48,348 nucleotides of DNA, taken from Chitinophagales bacterium. Its GTDB lineage: Bacteria > Bacteroidota > Bacteroidia > Chitinophagales > UBA2359. The position numbers and the translations under genes are program-made. The notes under the pieces were generated by a model. It had not been told where the DNA came from and did not search any database. It saw only the letters and a program-made list of their open reading frames with translations. Every line of letters starts with the position of its first letter. The first letter of the stretch is position 1. Positions 1 through 6,915 of this stretch are shown one piece after another. The stretch spans positions 1-48,348 of the forward strand of contig JACJXU010000013.1 in NCBI GenBank assembly GCA_020636475.1, in the 5' to 3' direction.

Positions 1-335
1 TTGTCAATGCGTTTGCGGATATAAAATGCGCCTATGCCGGAGCCGTTGTTTTGCAGTACGCCGCCGCTAAAAAGGTCGGTATTGTTGAAACTGTCAAAAC
101 GAACGCCCATTTCCAAATGGTTTTCGTAGTTGCTGTAGTTGAGGCTGAACCATGCATCGGAGCCAAATTTTGCCCAGTCGTAAAAAGGTGTATTGGCAGC
201 CGCTCGAAGGGTATCAGTATCAAAAAATTTGGCATTTAGCTGTAAATCACCGGAAAATTGCCCTTGTGCATGAAGTATTGTCGCACTCAAAAAACAAGCA
301 CAAATACACAGATAAAATGTAAAAATTCTTCGCAT
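1..335 (-). CDS. Outer-membrane-type protein, N-terminal part (DUF6029-like), cut by window edge
   Basis: The reverse strand opens with ATG at 333-335 and stays open to the window edge, giving about 111 residues. It starts with a signal peptide (basic MRRI, hydrophobic FYLCICACFLSATIL, then an HAQ cleavage site). The mature part alternates polar and aromatic residues (FYDWAKFGSDAWFSLNYSNY), as in beta-barrel or porin-like strands. The GQFSGDLQLNAKFF and LEMGVRFDSF segments resemble Bacteroidota DUF6029 proteins, but this is from memory and unverified. It is divergent from the TlpA-like gene at 445. The C-terminus lies outside the window. Confidence 0.7.
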   Translation of the reverse strand, partial: MRRIFTFYLCICACFLSATILHAQGQFSGDLQLNAKFFDTDTLRAAANTPFYDWAKFGSDAWFSLNYSNYENHLEMGVRFDSFNNTDLFSGGVLQNNGSGIGAFYIRKRID

Positions 336-444
336 CTTTTAGATTTTTGCTGCAAAATAAAAACTTTCGCAATATCTTTAAACTTTTACGCTATAATAGG
401 TCTTATTTAGCAGTCTCTATCTTTTTTTATTAATAATTTGATAT

Positions 445-948
445 ATGAAATCTATTTTTCTCGTTCTTCTTTTTGCTTTTAGCAGTATTGCAGGTGTATC
501 TGTTTTTGCACAAAAATCTCTTCCTGAAGTTAGTTTAAATGACATTGACGGCAACAAAGTACAAATAGCCGATTATGCCAAAGATGGTAAAATTACGGTA
601 TTTAGTTTTTGGGCTACGTGGTGTTCGCCTTGTAAAAAAGAGTTGAGTAACATTAGCGCACTTTATGAGGACTGGCAGGAAGCATATGATGTAGAAGTAG
701 TGGCGGTGAGCATTGACGACCAGCGCAATACGGCAAAAATTAAGCCTTATGTAAGTGGTCAGGGTTGGGAATACACGGTGCTGTTGGATGTAAACGAAGA
801 CTTGAAACGCGCCTTGAACTTTCAGAGTGTACCTTTTACTTTGGTGGTAGATAAAGAAGGAAACATTGCTTACGAGCATAATGGCTATGTAGAAGGCGAT
901 GAATATGAGTTGGAGCATATTATTGCCGAACTCGCCGAAAAAGAGTAA
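445..948 (+). CDS. TlpA-like periplasmic thiol-disulfide oxidoreductase
   Basis: This 167-residue protein has a signal peptide (about residues 1-22, ending VFAQ) followed by a single thioredoxin-like domain of the AhpC/TSA-redoxin type. The active site is FWATWCSPCKKEL, with C60 and C63. The cis-proline loop is FQSVPFTLVVD. Family knowledge: such proteins reduce disulfides outside the cytoplasm, often during cytochrome c maturation or oxidative stress. The specific partner is unknown here. It stands alone on the plus strand and is closed by a strong terminator. The length is normal for a single-domain TlpA/ResA protein. Confidence 0.9.
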   Translation: MKSIFLVLLFAFSSIAGVSVFAQKSLPEVSLNDIDGNKVQIADYAKDGKITVFSFWATWCSPCKKELSNISALYEDWQEAYDVEVVAVSIDDQRNTAKIKPYVSGQGWEYTVLLDVNEDLKRALNFQSVPFTLVVDKEGNIAYEHNGYVEGDEYELEHIIAELAEKE

Positions 949-966
949 TTTGTTTTGTTGGAAAAA

Positions 967-1004
967 AGAAAAGCGTTGGGGGAAGCCTCGACGCTTTTTT
1001 TGTT
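967..1004 (+). terminator. Intrinsic terminator after the TlpA-like gene
   Basis: An 11-bp stem is seen: AAGCGTTGGGG (971-981) pairs with CCTCGACGCTT (986-996), with two G-T wobbles and a GAAG tetraloop. A run of seven T follows on the plus strand. A-rich sequence before the stem may let it work weakly in the other direction too. Confidence 0.85.
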
Positions 1005-1023
1005 TTCTTTTTGCTAAAAGTTA

Positions 1024-1090
1024 TACCAAAATTGCGTAAATGATGGTGCGATTCCCTTTTCTAATACGCAATGATTATTCGACTTTGGTA
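1024..1090. repeat. Dispersed hairpin repeat, copy 1, abutting a stop codon
   Basis: This is a 67-bp imperfect palindrome. Outer arms TACCAAA (1024-1030) and TTTGGTA (1084-1090), inner arms ATTGCGTA (1031-1038) and TACGCAAT (1065-1072). About 85% identical to the stretch ending at 11572. In both places the TTTGGTA end touches the stop codon of a minus-strand gene, here the J-domain gene. It looks like a REP- or MITE-like extragenic palindrome and may act on the mRNA 3' end. Confidence 0.7.
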
Positions 1091-1453
1091 TTATTTCTTA
1101 CTCTCCACATTCATTTCTTCCTTGAGGTATTCGTACGCTTCTATTATTTTCTGGCTCACAATTCGCGCCTTGTCTTTTTTCTCGGCATCGTTATGAAATT
1201 TGTCGGGGTGATATTGCAGCATCAATCGTTTGAAGGATTTTTTAACCGCCTCCCACGAACTACCGTAAGGAAGTTCTAAAACTGCATAGGCTTTTGCCTT
1301 CCGTTCTTCTTGTGGCGAAGTGTGGGTTTGTTGATAGTTGGTATCCTTATATTGCTGCTCCCATTGCTGCTGCGATGTGGTTGCAGTATTTTTTTCTTCA
1401 AAAATATGATTTATTTCGGCTTTTAGAATACGCCAAATTCGCTGAAAGGGCAT
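1091..1453 (-). CDS. Small J-domain (DnaJ-class) protein
   Basis: The protein has 120 residues. The C-terminal two thirds form a J domain: helix I with YAVLELPYGSSWEAVKKSFKRLMLQY, the HPD motif at residues 82-84, and helices III/IV. There is no G/F region, zinc finger or substrate-binding domain, so it is a minimal class C J protein. Family knowledge: the HPD motif stimulates the ATPase of DnaK/Hsp70. The N-terminal 45 residues are Q/T-rich and probably disordered. The partner is not visible. The stop codon lies directly against the hairpin repeat at 1024-1090. Confidence 0.85.
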   Translation of the reverse strand: MPFQRIWRILKAEINHIFEEKNTATTSQQQWEQQYKDTNYQQTHTSPQEERKAKAYAVLELPYGSSWEAVKKSFKRLMLQYHPDKFHNDAEKKDKARIVSQKIIEAYEYLKEEMNVESKK

Positions 1454-1461
1454 GTATTTTT

Positions 1462-2619
1462 CTAAGGATTAAGCAAAATTTTCTCCGTTTTGTTCCCATT
1501 TGCCCATTTAAAATGTACAATATACATACTGGGCGGCAAATCTTTTTCCGTTAAATTAAGCGTTGCCGTTCCATCGGCAATATTGTCGTAAATGCGCACC
1601 AAACGCCCACACACATCATACAAGTAGATGGTTAAATCCTTCACATTTTGATAACTGACAATAATTTGCTCGCGTACAAGCGTTGCGCCCAAACTCACGG
1701 AAATTTCTTCGGAACAGTCGTTGAGAAGTAGCTGATTACTGATAATCTGAACTTCGTTGGAGCCGCCGCCTACGGCAACTACCTGAAAGTACTGGCTACA
1801 CGCTTCGGTGGTGTAGTGCAGGAAATAGTTTTGCGGAATGTTACTGTTTCCGGTAGCGGCTATCGTATCGATAGTAGTAAAATTTACACCATCGGTAGAA
1901 GTTTGCAGCAAAAAGTAGTTTACGTTTTGCTCTTGCACGGTACTCCAGTTTAGGGTGAAACCGTCTGTGGTTTTGGTTCCGGTAAAATTGAGCAACTCTA
2001 CTGCCCAGTTGTCTTCGCAAAGCATAGAAAGCGTATCGGTTAAAGTATGTCCTGTTGTCAAATCGCTTATTGTCACAATATGCAACACCTCTTCACCCGA
2101 TTCCAACATTTCGAGGGTTAAAAGGCTTGTCGTATCATTTATTGTCGGAATGGTTTCAAATTCGCTGCCGTCAAGGGAGTAAACATAATTGCCGCTGCCC
2201 AAAGTGACAAGCCCTGTGTAAGTAAAAGTATTTCCGGTACAAAAAATTTCTTGCTGGGTTAATTCTAATCCTGCTTTTACACAAGATACACTGATGTATT
2301 CGGTAATTTCTTCGTTTGAATTTAAATCGTAAATGATAAGTATGTAAGGATCGGGTTGATCGGACTTTAAATCTGGGAAATATATGTATCCAATCGTTGG
2401 GTCATTAGGGTCTGCCGAAACATTGGTTAATTCTCCACCAAAAATATATCCATAACTGCCACTTCCACCACTTACTGTGCCGAAAAGTGCAAATTCATCA
2501 AATACTGTAGTACTACACTCCGTGGTATATTCAAAAGTTAATTGCGCATGAAGGTTTTGGAAAAACAGCATCATTACAACAAACAAAAAAGCGAACTTCC
2601 CTATATTAAAAAAACGCAT
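1462..2619 (-). CDS. T9SS type A sorting-domain protein, secreted
   Basis: I chose the ATG at 2619, which puts a signal peptide right at the N-terminus (MRFFNIGKF, hydrophobic stretch, LHAQ); a longer reading frame upstream has no support. About 385 residues. The middle holds two beta-sandwich-like repeats, one with the fibronectin-III-like pattern GFTLNWSTVQEQNVNYFLLQTSTDGVNF. The last 75 residues form a type IX sorting domain (IYLYDVCGRLVRIYDN, LPPSMYIVHFKWANGNKTEKILL). Family knowledge: this domain directs export through the T9SS and surface attachment. The cargo function is unknown. Confidence 0.85.
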   Translation of the reverse strand: MRFFNIGKFAFLFVVMMLFFQNLHAQLTFEYTTECSTTVFDEFALFGTVSGGSGSYGYIFGGELTNVSADPNDPTIGYIYFPDLKSDQPDPYILIIYDLNSNEEITEYISVSCVKAGLELTQQEIFCTGNTFTYTGLVTLGSGNYVYSLDGSEFETIPTINDTTSLLTLEMLESGEEVLHIVTISDLTTGHTLTDTLSMLCEDNWAVELLNFTGTKTTDGFTLNWSTVQEQNVNYFLLQTSTDGVNFTTIDTIAATGNSNIPQNYFLHYTTEACSQYFQVVAVGGGSNEVQIISNQLLLNDCSEEISVSLGATLVREQIIVSYQNVKDLTIYLYDVCGRLVRIYDNIADGTATLNLTEKDLPPSMYIVHFKWANGNKTEKILLNP

Positions 2620-2714
2620 AAAAACGAAAAATTTGGTACAAAGATACAACAATTTCAGTGATTTTATCCGGCAGACTTTTGCCAACTTTAAGTACTAACG
2701 AATACGCTGCGACT

Positions 2715-3518
2715 TTATTCTTCTACTATATTTTCCAAGGGTATTTCAAAAGAGAAATTTACTCCTTCATTAAGCGCGGAGTGAAAGTTTATTTTAGCAC
2801 GCAAAGCATTGGAACGCGCCTGTATGTTTTTCAAGCCAATGCCCGGCTTATTGTCCAATTTGCTTTGGTCAATGCCGATGCCGTTATCGCTGTATTGAAA
2901 AAAAAACATTTTATCGGTATTTCCCACGTTTAGGTTTATACTTTGCGCCTCACTGTGCTTTATGGTGTTGCTGATGAGTTCTTGTATAATACGAATTACA
3001 TTGAGCGATATTTCCCTTGAAAGAACGGGCAAATGAGGTGCTACTTCGTAATTAATTTGAATAGGCACTAATTTTTGGGTTTGTTCAATCAGTTCAATAA
3101 GCGCGGCTTCTAAACCCAGTTTATCTACCGTTATGGTTTCTATTTCTTTGGAAATATTACGCACCTTAAAAATCACTTCGTCTATCTTTGACGACAAGTT
3201 GGCAAGTTCTTCACTTATTTTCGGGCGGTCTTTCAGTTCGTACTGTTTTCTGCCCAAGTTAAACTTTATGATAGAAAGCGACGGACCCAAATCGTCGTGC
3301 AGGTCGGCACCAATTTTTCGGCGAACCTGCTCTTGTGCATTAATACTCGCCTTTAATATTTCCCGCTCTTTTTCCTTTTCTATCTGTGCCAATCGCTCTT
3401 TCGATTCATAGGCTTTGCGTTGATAGGAAAACATAAACCCAATCAGAAACACGCTGAAAAATGACAGCAGCGAAACGGCAAAATATATTAGGAAGGAGAT
3501 GTTTTGTGGGGAATCCAT
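2715..3518 (-). CDS. Membrane sensor histidine kinase, HisKA_3 (NarX/DesK type)
   Basis: The protein has 267 residues: one N-terminal membrane helix (about 9-31), a coiled coil of charged residues (35-65), and a HisKA_3 dimerisation domain with the phospho-acceptor in RRKIGADLHDDLGPSLS (H74). The HATPase_c domain follows, with N box ELISNTIKHSE (180-190), G1 box SDNGIGID (210-217) and G2 box GIGLKNIQARSNAL. There is no periplasmic sensor domain, so sensing is probably delegated to the 7TM protein encoded just upstream. The two genes overlap by 31 nt, which suggests translational coupling. Family knowledge: such kinases phosphorylate LuxR-type regulators; none is encoded in this window. Confidence 0.9.
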   Translation of the reverse strand: MDSPQNISFLIYFAVSLLSFFSVFLIGFMFSYQRKAYESKERLAQIEKEKEREILKASINAQEQVRRKIGADLHDDLGPSLSIIKFNLGRKQYELKDRPKISEELANLSSKIDEVIFKVRNISKEIETITVDKLGLEAALIELIEQTQKLVPIQINYEVAPHLPVLSREISLNVIRIIQELISNTIKHSEAQSINLNVGNTDKMFFFQYSDNGIGIDQSKLDNKPGIGLKNIQARSNALRAKINFHSALNEGVNFSFEIPLENIVEE

Positions 3519-4189
3519 AACAACAAGGCATAACCGATTAGTAACTCATATAAAATCACAAAAATATTGTATAAGTTCCAAATAGGAAAGGAAGCTGCAA
3601 AATACCCCAAATAAATAAATTTTTGAAACAAAGAGATAAATAAACTCGCCGAATGATAAAAAAAGATGGCGGCTACTAACCAAAAAATAGGATACTTTTC
3701 TAAATGGAGCGTAACCGGATTTTGTAGAATTTGCCTAAAATACAAAATAGCAAAAGTAATATACACAATACAGTTTAAAGAAAGTGCTAATGAATTAAAA
3801 ACCATAATTCCTTCATAAAAAAAATAATTAAGCACATTAGTTATCAAAAAAATAGAAAATATATACTTCGTAGCCTTTCTTTCTTTTAGGTTTTCTAATA
3901 TTCGGTAAAAAAATATTCCATAAATTACTAACTCGTACAAATTATATAAATTAACAATTATTGTGTATTTGCCGGGATCATGAGGAAAAATTTCATTTAT
4001 CACCTCAATTATAAGCGAATTGACAAACGAAATTGCCATCAAAATAAAAAACAAGTCAGAAATACGCCTATCTTGTAAATAGTTTAGTTTTATACAAAAA
4101 AAATATAACACTGTAATTAATCCACTAATAACTACATACGCTACAGATAAATATTGAGCTACTAATAGAAATAGTGAATTTTCATTCAT
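3488..4189 (-). CDS. Seven-helix membrane protein A, putative receptor coupled to the kinase
   Basis: The ATG at 4189 gives about 233 residues; a TTG further upstream would run into the stop region of a gene remnant and is less likely. Seven hydrophobic segments are visible, including VYITFAILYFRQIL and FWLVAAIFFYHSASLFISLF. The last 31 nt overlap the start of the histidine kinase gene. The C-terminal half matches protein B (4365-5027) closely, while the N-terminal 85 or so residues do not align. I infer a 7TM sensor feeding the kinase. No named family is recognised with certainty. Confidence 0.75.
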   Translation of the reverse strand: MNENSLFLLVAQYLSVAYVVISGLITVLYFFCIKLNYLQDRRISDLFFILMAISFVNSLIIEVINEIFPHDPGKYTIIVNLYNLYELVIYGIFFYRILENLKERKATKYIFSIFLITNVLNYFFYEGIMVFNSLALSLNCIVYITFAILYFRQILQNPVTLHLEKYPIFWLVAAIFFYHSASLFISLFQKFIYLGYFAASFPIWNLYNIFVILYELLIGYALLLWIPHKTSPS

Positions 4190-4206
4190 AATTATCTTAT
4201 TATCAT

Positions 4207-4341
4207 TTAGCAAAATGGTGGACAACTTTTAGTTCTATCCAACACATACATCTTATCCCAAAAAGTACTATGTGCCGCCTTTACGCTGGCTACTTCTGCA
4301 CTACTCGCATTTACCACATCTGCCAATGCATCTATCCACGC
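4207..4341 (-). pseudogene. 3' remnant of the CPPxC-tailed small-protein gene
   Basis: Read from 4341 down, the strand encodes AWIDALADVVNASSAEVAS and onward to DKMYVLDRTKSCPPFC, then TAA at 4207-4209. This is the C-terminal 42 residues of the intact gene at 5050-5490, about 92% identical at DNA level over the alignable 113 nt. An in-frame TAG (4342-4344) replaces the GAA codon of the intact copy and there is no start. It marks one edge of a tandem duplication. Confidence 0.8.
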
Positions 4342-4389
4342 CTATAAGGTAATCATTCTTATATCTAAGTTGTTTTGCGCGGAATCCAT
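4342..4389 (-). pseudogene. Remnant of the histidine kinase 5' end at a duplication junction
   Basis: The ATG at 4387-4389 begins MDSAQN, matching the real kinase start MDSPQN at 3518. After six codons the similarity ends and the frame reaches TAG at 4342-4344. As at the real kinase, it overlaps the end of the 7TM gene, here gene B. Together with the remnant at 4207-4341 it shows that a unit running from inside the small-protein gene to the kinase start was duplicated in tandem. Confidence 0.7.
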
Positions 4390-5027
4390 AAAAGAAAAGC
4401 ATAACCGATTATTAACTCATATAAAATCATAAAAAAATTGTGAATATACCAAATAGGAAAAGAAGTTGTAAAATATCCCAAATAGATAAATTTTTGAAAT
4501 AAAAAAATGAACAAACTCGCTGAATGATAGAAAAAAATAGCTGCTGCCAACCAGAAAACTGGATACTTTTCTAAATTAAGTGTAACCGGATTTTTTAATA
4601 TTTGCCTGAAATATAAAATGGTAAAAATAATATACACTATGCTATTGAGGGTAAGTGCTAATGAATTAAAAACCCAAAACCCTTCATATAAAAGAAAATT
4701 TAAGACGTTGAGAATAAATAAAGTAAAAAATACGTAAACCGTAACTTTTTTGTCATTAGGATTAGTTAAGATGTTATGGAAGAATAATCCATAAACTATC
4801 ATTTCAAACAAACTATACAAATTTGAAACGGCATCATCAATTTCCACACTAGTATTAAAGGCAACACTAAACAGAGAAATCATTAAAGAGACAAGCAATA
4901 AGGTAATAAATAAATAGACAATATATGAATTGCTTTGCATCAAATATTTTTTGTGTTTAATAAAAAATGCAATAATTACTATATTTATTATCAACTGAAT
5001 TGATACTATTATCCCATTAATATTCAC
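4365..5027 (-). CDS. Seven-helix membrane protein B, paralog of protein A
   Basis: The protein has 220 residues and starts with GTG at 5025-5027; no in-frame ATG lies nearby. Hydrophobic segments cover nearly the whole length. From about residue 90 on it is roughly 75% identical to protein A (shared VFNSLAL, ILYFRQIL, AAIFFYHSASLFI, QKFIYLGYF, WIP-KT end), but its N-terminal third is unrelated by eye. It is followed by only a kinase stub, so if functional it must share the single kinase at 2715-3518 or act alone. It lies 22 nt downstream of the small-protein gene. Confidence 0.75.
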   Translation of the reverse strand: MNINGIIVSIQLIINIVIIAFFIKHKKYLMQSNSYIVYLFITLLLVSLMISLFSVAFNTSVEIDDAVSNLYSLFEMIVYGLFFHNILTNPNDKKVTVYVFFTLFILNVLNFLLYEGFWVFNSLALTLNSIVYIIFTILYFRQILKNPVTLNLEKYPVFWLAAAIFFYHSASLFIFLFQKFIYLGYFTTSFPIWYIHNFFMILYELIIGYAFLLWIPRKTT

Positions 5028-5049
5028 TATTGATGAAAAAATTTTATTG

Positions 5050-5490
5050 TTAGTTACAATCTGGAGGACATCTTTTTATCCTATCCAACACATACATCTT
5101 ATCCAAAAAAGCACTATGTGCTGCCTTTATGCTGGCTACTTCTGCACTACTCGCATTTACCACGTCTGCCAATGCATCTATCCACGCTTCTAAGGTAACA
5201 TTTATTTCGTTACCTTGTGCATTCAATGCCACAATTGCTACATTTACATTGGGATTTTGGGTACTACCCGAAGTATTTGTTTTTAAATATTTATTGGCTA
5301 TTTCTACCACGCCACTCACTTTCGCCAATGCCGCATAAAACTCGTAAGGTGCCGAAGATTGGCGGGGAAAAAACAAACTGGAAGGATTGTTAATTCGCGC
5401 TGTTTCAAAATCATTGTGTAAGCTCGTATAGGTAGCTCTGTCCATTAAATGTCCTGAAGCAGTAATGTTTACTAAGTCTGTCAGCGTCAT
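5050..5490 (-). CDS. Small protein with C-terminal CPPDCN tail, unknown function
   Basis: I do not recognise this 146-residue protein. It has no signal peptide or membrane helix. It looks helical and alanine-rich, with a Ser/Asn-rich middle (KTNTSGSTQNPNVN), and ends in KRCPPDCN. It is the first gene of the minus-strand cluster leading to the 7TM proteins and the kinase. A truncated copy at 4207-4341 keeps the tail as KSCPPFC. Position suggests a link to that signalling module, for example a ligand or regulatory partner, but this is inference only. Confidence 0.65.
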   Translation of the reverse strand: MTLTDLVNITASGHLMDRATYTSLHNDFETARINNPSSLFFPRQSSAPYEFYAALAKVSGVVEIANKYLKTNTSGSTQNPNVNVAIVALNAQGNEINVTLEAWIDALADVVNASSAEVASIKAAHSAFLDKMYVLDRIKRCPPDCN

Positions 5491-5575
5491 AGTGTAAGTT
5501 TTTAATGGGTTTAAAAATTATTTTTATAAAAATAGAAACTTACTTTTTTAGAATACCTTTTTACATTTAAAAAAA

Positions 5576-5609
5576 CGTAGAAATACGCTATAAATTACGT
5601 ATTTTTACG
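5576..5609. promoter_or_regulatory. 12-bp inverted repeat between divergent genes
   Basis: CGTAGAAATACG (5576-5587) pairs with CGTATTTTTACG (5598-5609) across a 10-nt spacer; all 12 positions pair, one as G-T. It sits 86 nt upstream of the small-protein gene and about 120 nt upstream of the nuclease gene. No T-run follows, so an operator for a dimeric regulator is more likely than a terminator. Confidence 0.45.
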
Positions 5610-5696
5610 CACAGAAAAAAGGGCTGTTGCAATTATAACAGGAATATATTTTAAACGAGTACACACAAGATTTTTTATATTTCAAGGAATAAAGCG

Positions 5697-5704
5697 TATT
5701 TTTG
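5697..5704 (+). promoter_or_regulatory. Bacteroidota -7 box (TATTTTTG) before the nuclease gene
   Basis: TATTTTTG fits the TAnnTTTG consensus of Bacteroidota primary-sigma promoters and lies 25 nt before the ATG at 5730. No TTG is found at the usual -33 spacing, so support is only partial. Confidence 0.45.
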
Positions 5705-5729
5705 AGCCACATATATTAAGGCTGTTTCA

Positions 5730-6338
5730 ATGCACAAAATAGAATTAGAAATTTATAATTTATCTCAAGATATTACCCAAGGACAATCGTATGCCGTAGT
5801 GTTGAGCGAAAAGTCGGGTCGCCGCCGCTTGCCCGTTATTATTGGCGTAGCCGAAGCGCAAGCTATTGCAGTAGCAATGGAAAAAATGAACACCAAACGC
5901 CCACTTACCCACGATTTGATGAAAAACCTGATGCAAGATTTCAATATCGACTTGGTGGAGGTGATTATCAATAATTTGCTGGAGGGCGTATTTTTTGCCA
6001 AGCTGATTTGTAGCAATCAAGGAAAAGTGTTTGAAATAGATTCCCGCACTTCCGATGCCATTGCGTTGGCAGTTCGCTTTAATTGTCCTATTTATACCTA
6101 CGAATTTATTTTAGACCAAGCCGGATTAATCATCGAATCGCCTATTGACGGCGACATACAAGCCGACAGCCACGCACCGGACGAAGCCAAAGTAAGCATT
6201 GCCGGAGCCAGTAGCAGCGATTGGCAAAATTCCAGCCTTGAGCAACTAAAAGAGCTACTCTCGAAAGCGCTTTCCGAAGAAGATTACGAAAAAGCCGCCC
6301 GACTTCGCGACGAAATAACCCGCCGAGGCGGTAACTAA
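5730..6338 (+). CDS. Bifunctional nuclease family protein with C-terminal UVR motif
   Basis: The protein has 202 residues. The N-terminal 135 or so form a BFN/DUF151 domain (VLSEKSGRRRLPVIIGVAEAQ, TSDAIALAVRFNCPIY), known from plant and bacterial proteins with reported RNase/DNase activity. A disordered Ala/Ser linker follows, then a UvrB/UvrC-type motif (LKELLSKALSEEDYEKAARLRDEI), a helical hairpin that usually mediates protein contact. This two-part layout is common in Bacteroidota. It is cytoplasmic. Its physiological substrate is not established. The next gene starts 48 nt downstream. Confidence 0.85.
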   Translation: MHKIELEIYNLSQDITQGQSYAVVLSEKSGRRRLPVIIGVAEAQAIAVAMEKMNTKRPLTHDLMKNLMQDFNIDLVEVIINNLLEGVFFAKLICSNQGKVFEIDSRTSDAIALAVRFNCPIYTYEFILDQAGLIIESPIDGDIQADSHAPDEAKVSIAGASSSDWQNSSLEQLKELLSKALSEEDYEKAARLRDEITRRGGN

Positions 6339-6386
6339 ACGAAGTTCATTAGCATTTTTCTTATTTTTATTTATCAAAACTATTCT

Positions 6387-6773
6387 ATGAAAAATATTTT
6401 CTTGCTCACTATATTCACCTGCCTTAGTCTAGGCTTTTTTTCTTGTAAAAAACAAACTATCAACTACGATTCTGTGCTGATACGCCTCAAAAATAATAGC
6501 ACTTACAATATGGATTCCATATTGATTAATACCTCCAAGAGCAGTCAAAACTACGGCAATTTAGCCGCAGGCGACACCACTGGCTATCGCAGTTTCGATG
6601 TAGCCTACGCCACCGCTTTTGTCAATGCACGCATTGACGGCAACCACTTTGTTTTTCAACCCGATAGTAATTTCACAAACCAAACATACTTAGAAAACGG
6701 GAAATATATGTACCTCATTGAGGTAAAAAACTACGACACGCAAGAATTAAACCTGATATTTCAAGAAGAATAG
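6387..6773 (+). CDS. Small lipoprotein of unknown function
   Basis: The protein has 128 residues with a lipoprotein signal peptide: MKNIFLLTIFTCLSLGFFSC, with the lipidated Cys at about residue 20 followed by KK. The mature part is a short beta-rich domain (SVLIRLKNNSTYNMDSILINT, LIEVKNYDTQELNLIF) that could be a small sandwich. I recognise no family. It is downstream of and codirectional with the nuclease gene. Confidence 0.75.
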   Translation: MKNIFLLTIFTCLSLGFFSCKKQTINYDSVLIRLKNNSTYNMDSILINTSKSSQNYGNLAAGDTTGYRSFDVAYATAFVNARIDGNHFVFQPDSNFTNQTYLENGKYMYLIEVKNYDTQELNLIFQEE

Positions 6774-6915
6774 AATTTCACCTTAGCCCGTTGTATTTTT
6801 TATAGGCTCCATTCACAATCTCCGCTTTTTTAGCCCGCGTATTTTAACATTTGGCACAACTATTGTTCTAAAAAAATACATTTTCAATAGTTTCGTCATG
6901 TAAAAAAAAAGACTT

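Noticed and set aside
1040..1279. Plus-strand frame opposite the J-domain gene
   Set aside because: It is antisense to a well-supported HPD-containing gene, and begins in the hairpin repeat. No family signature.
2620..2685. Longer start for the T9SS protein at 1462-2619
   Set aside because: The 22 extra residues precede a perfect signal peptide and would spoil it.
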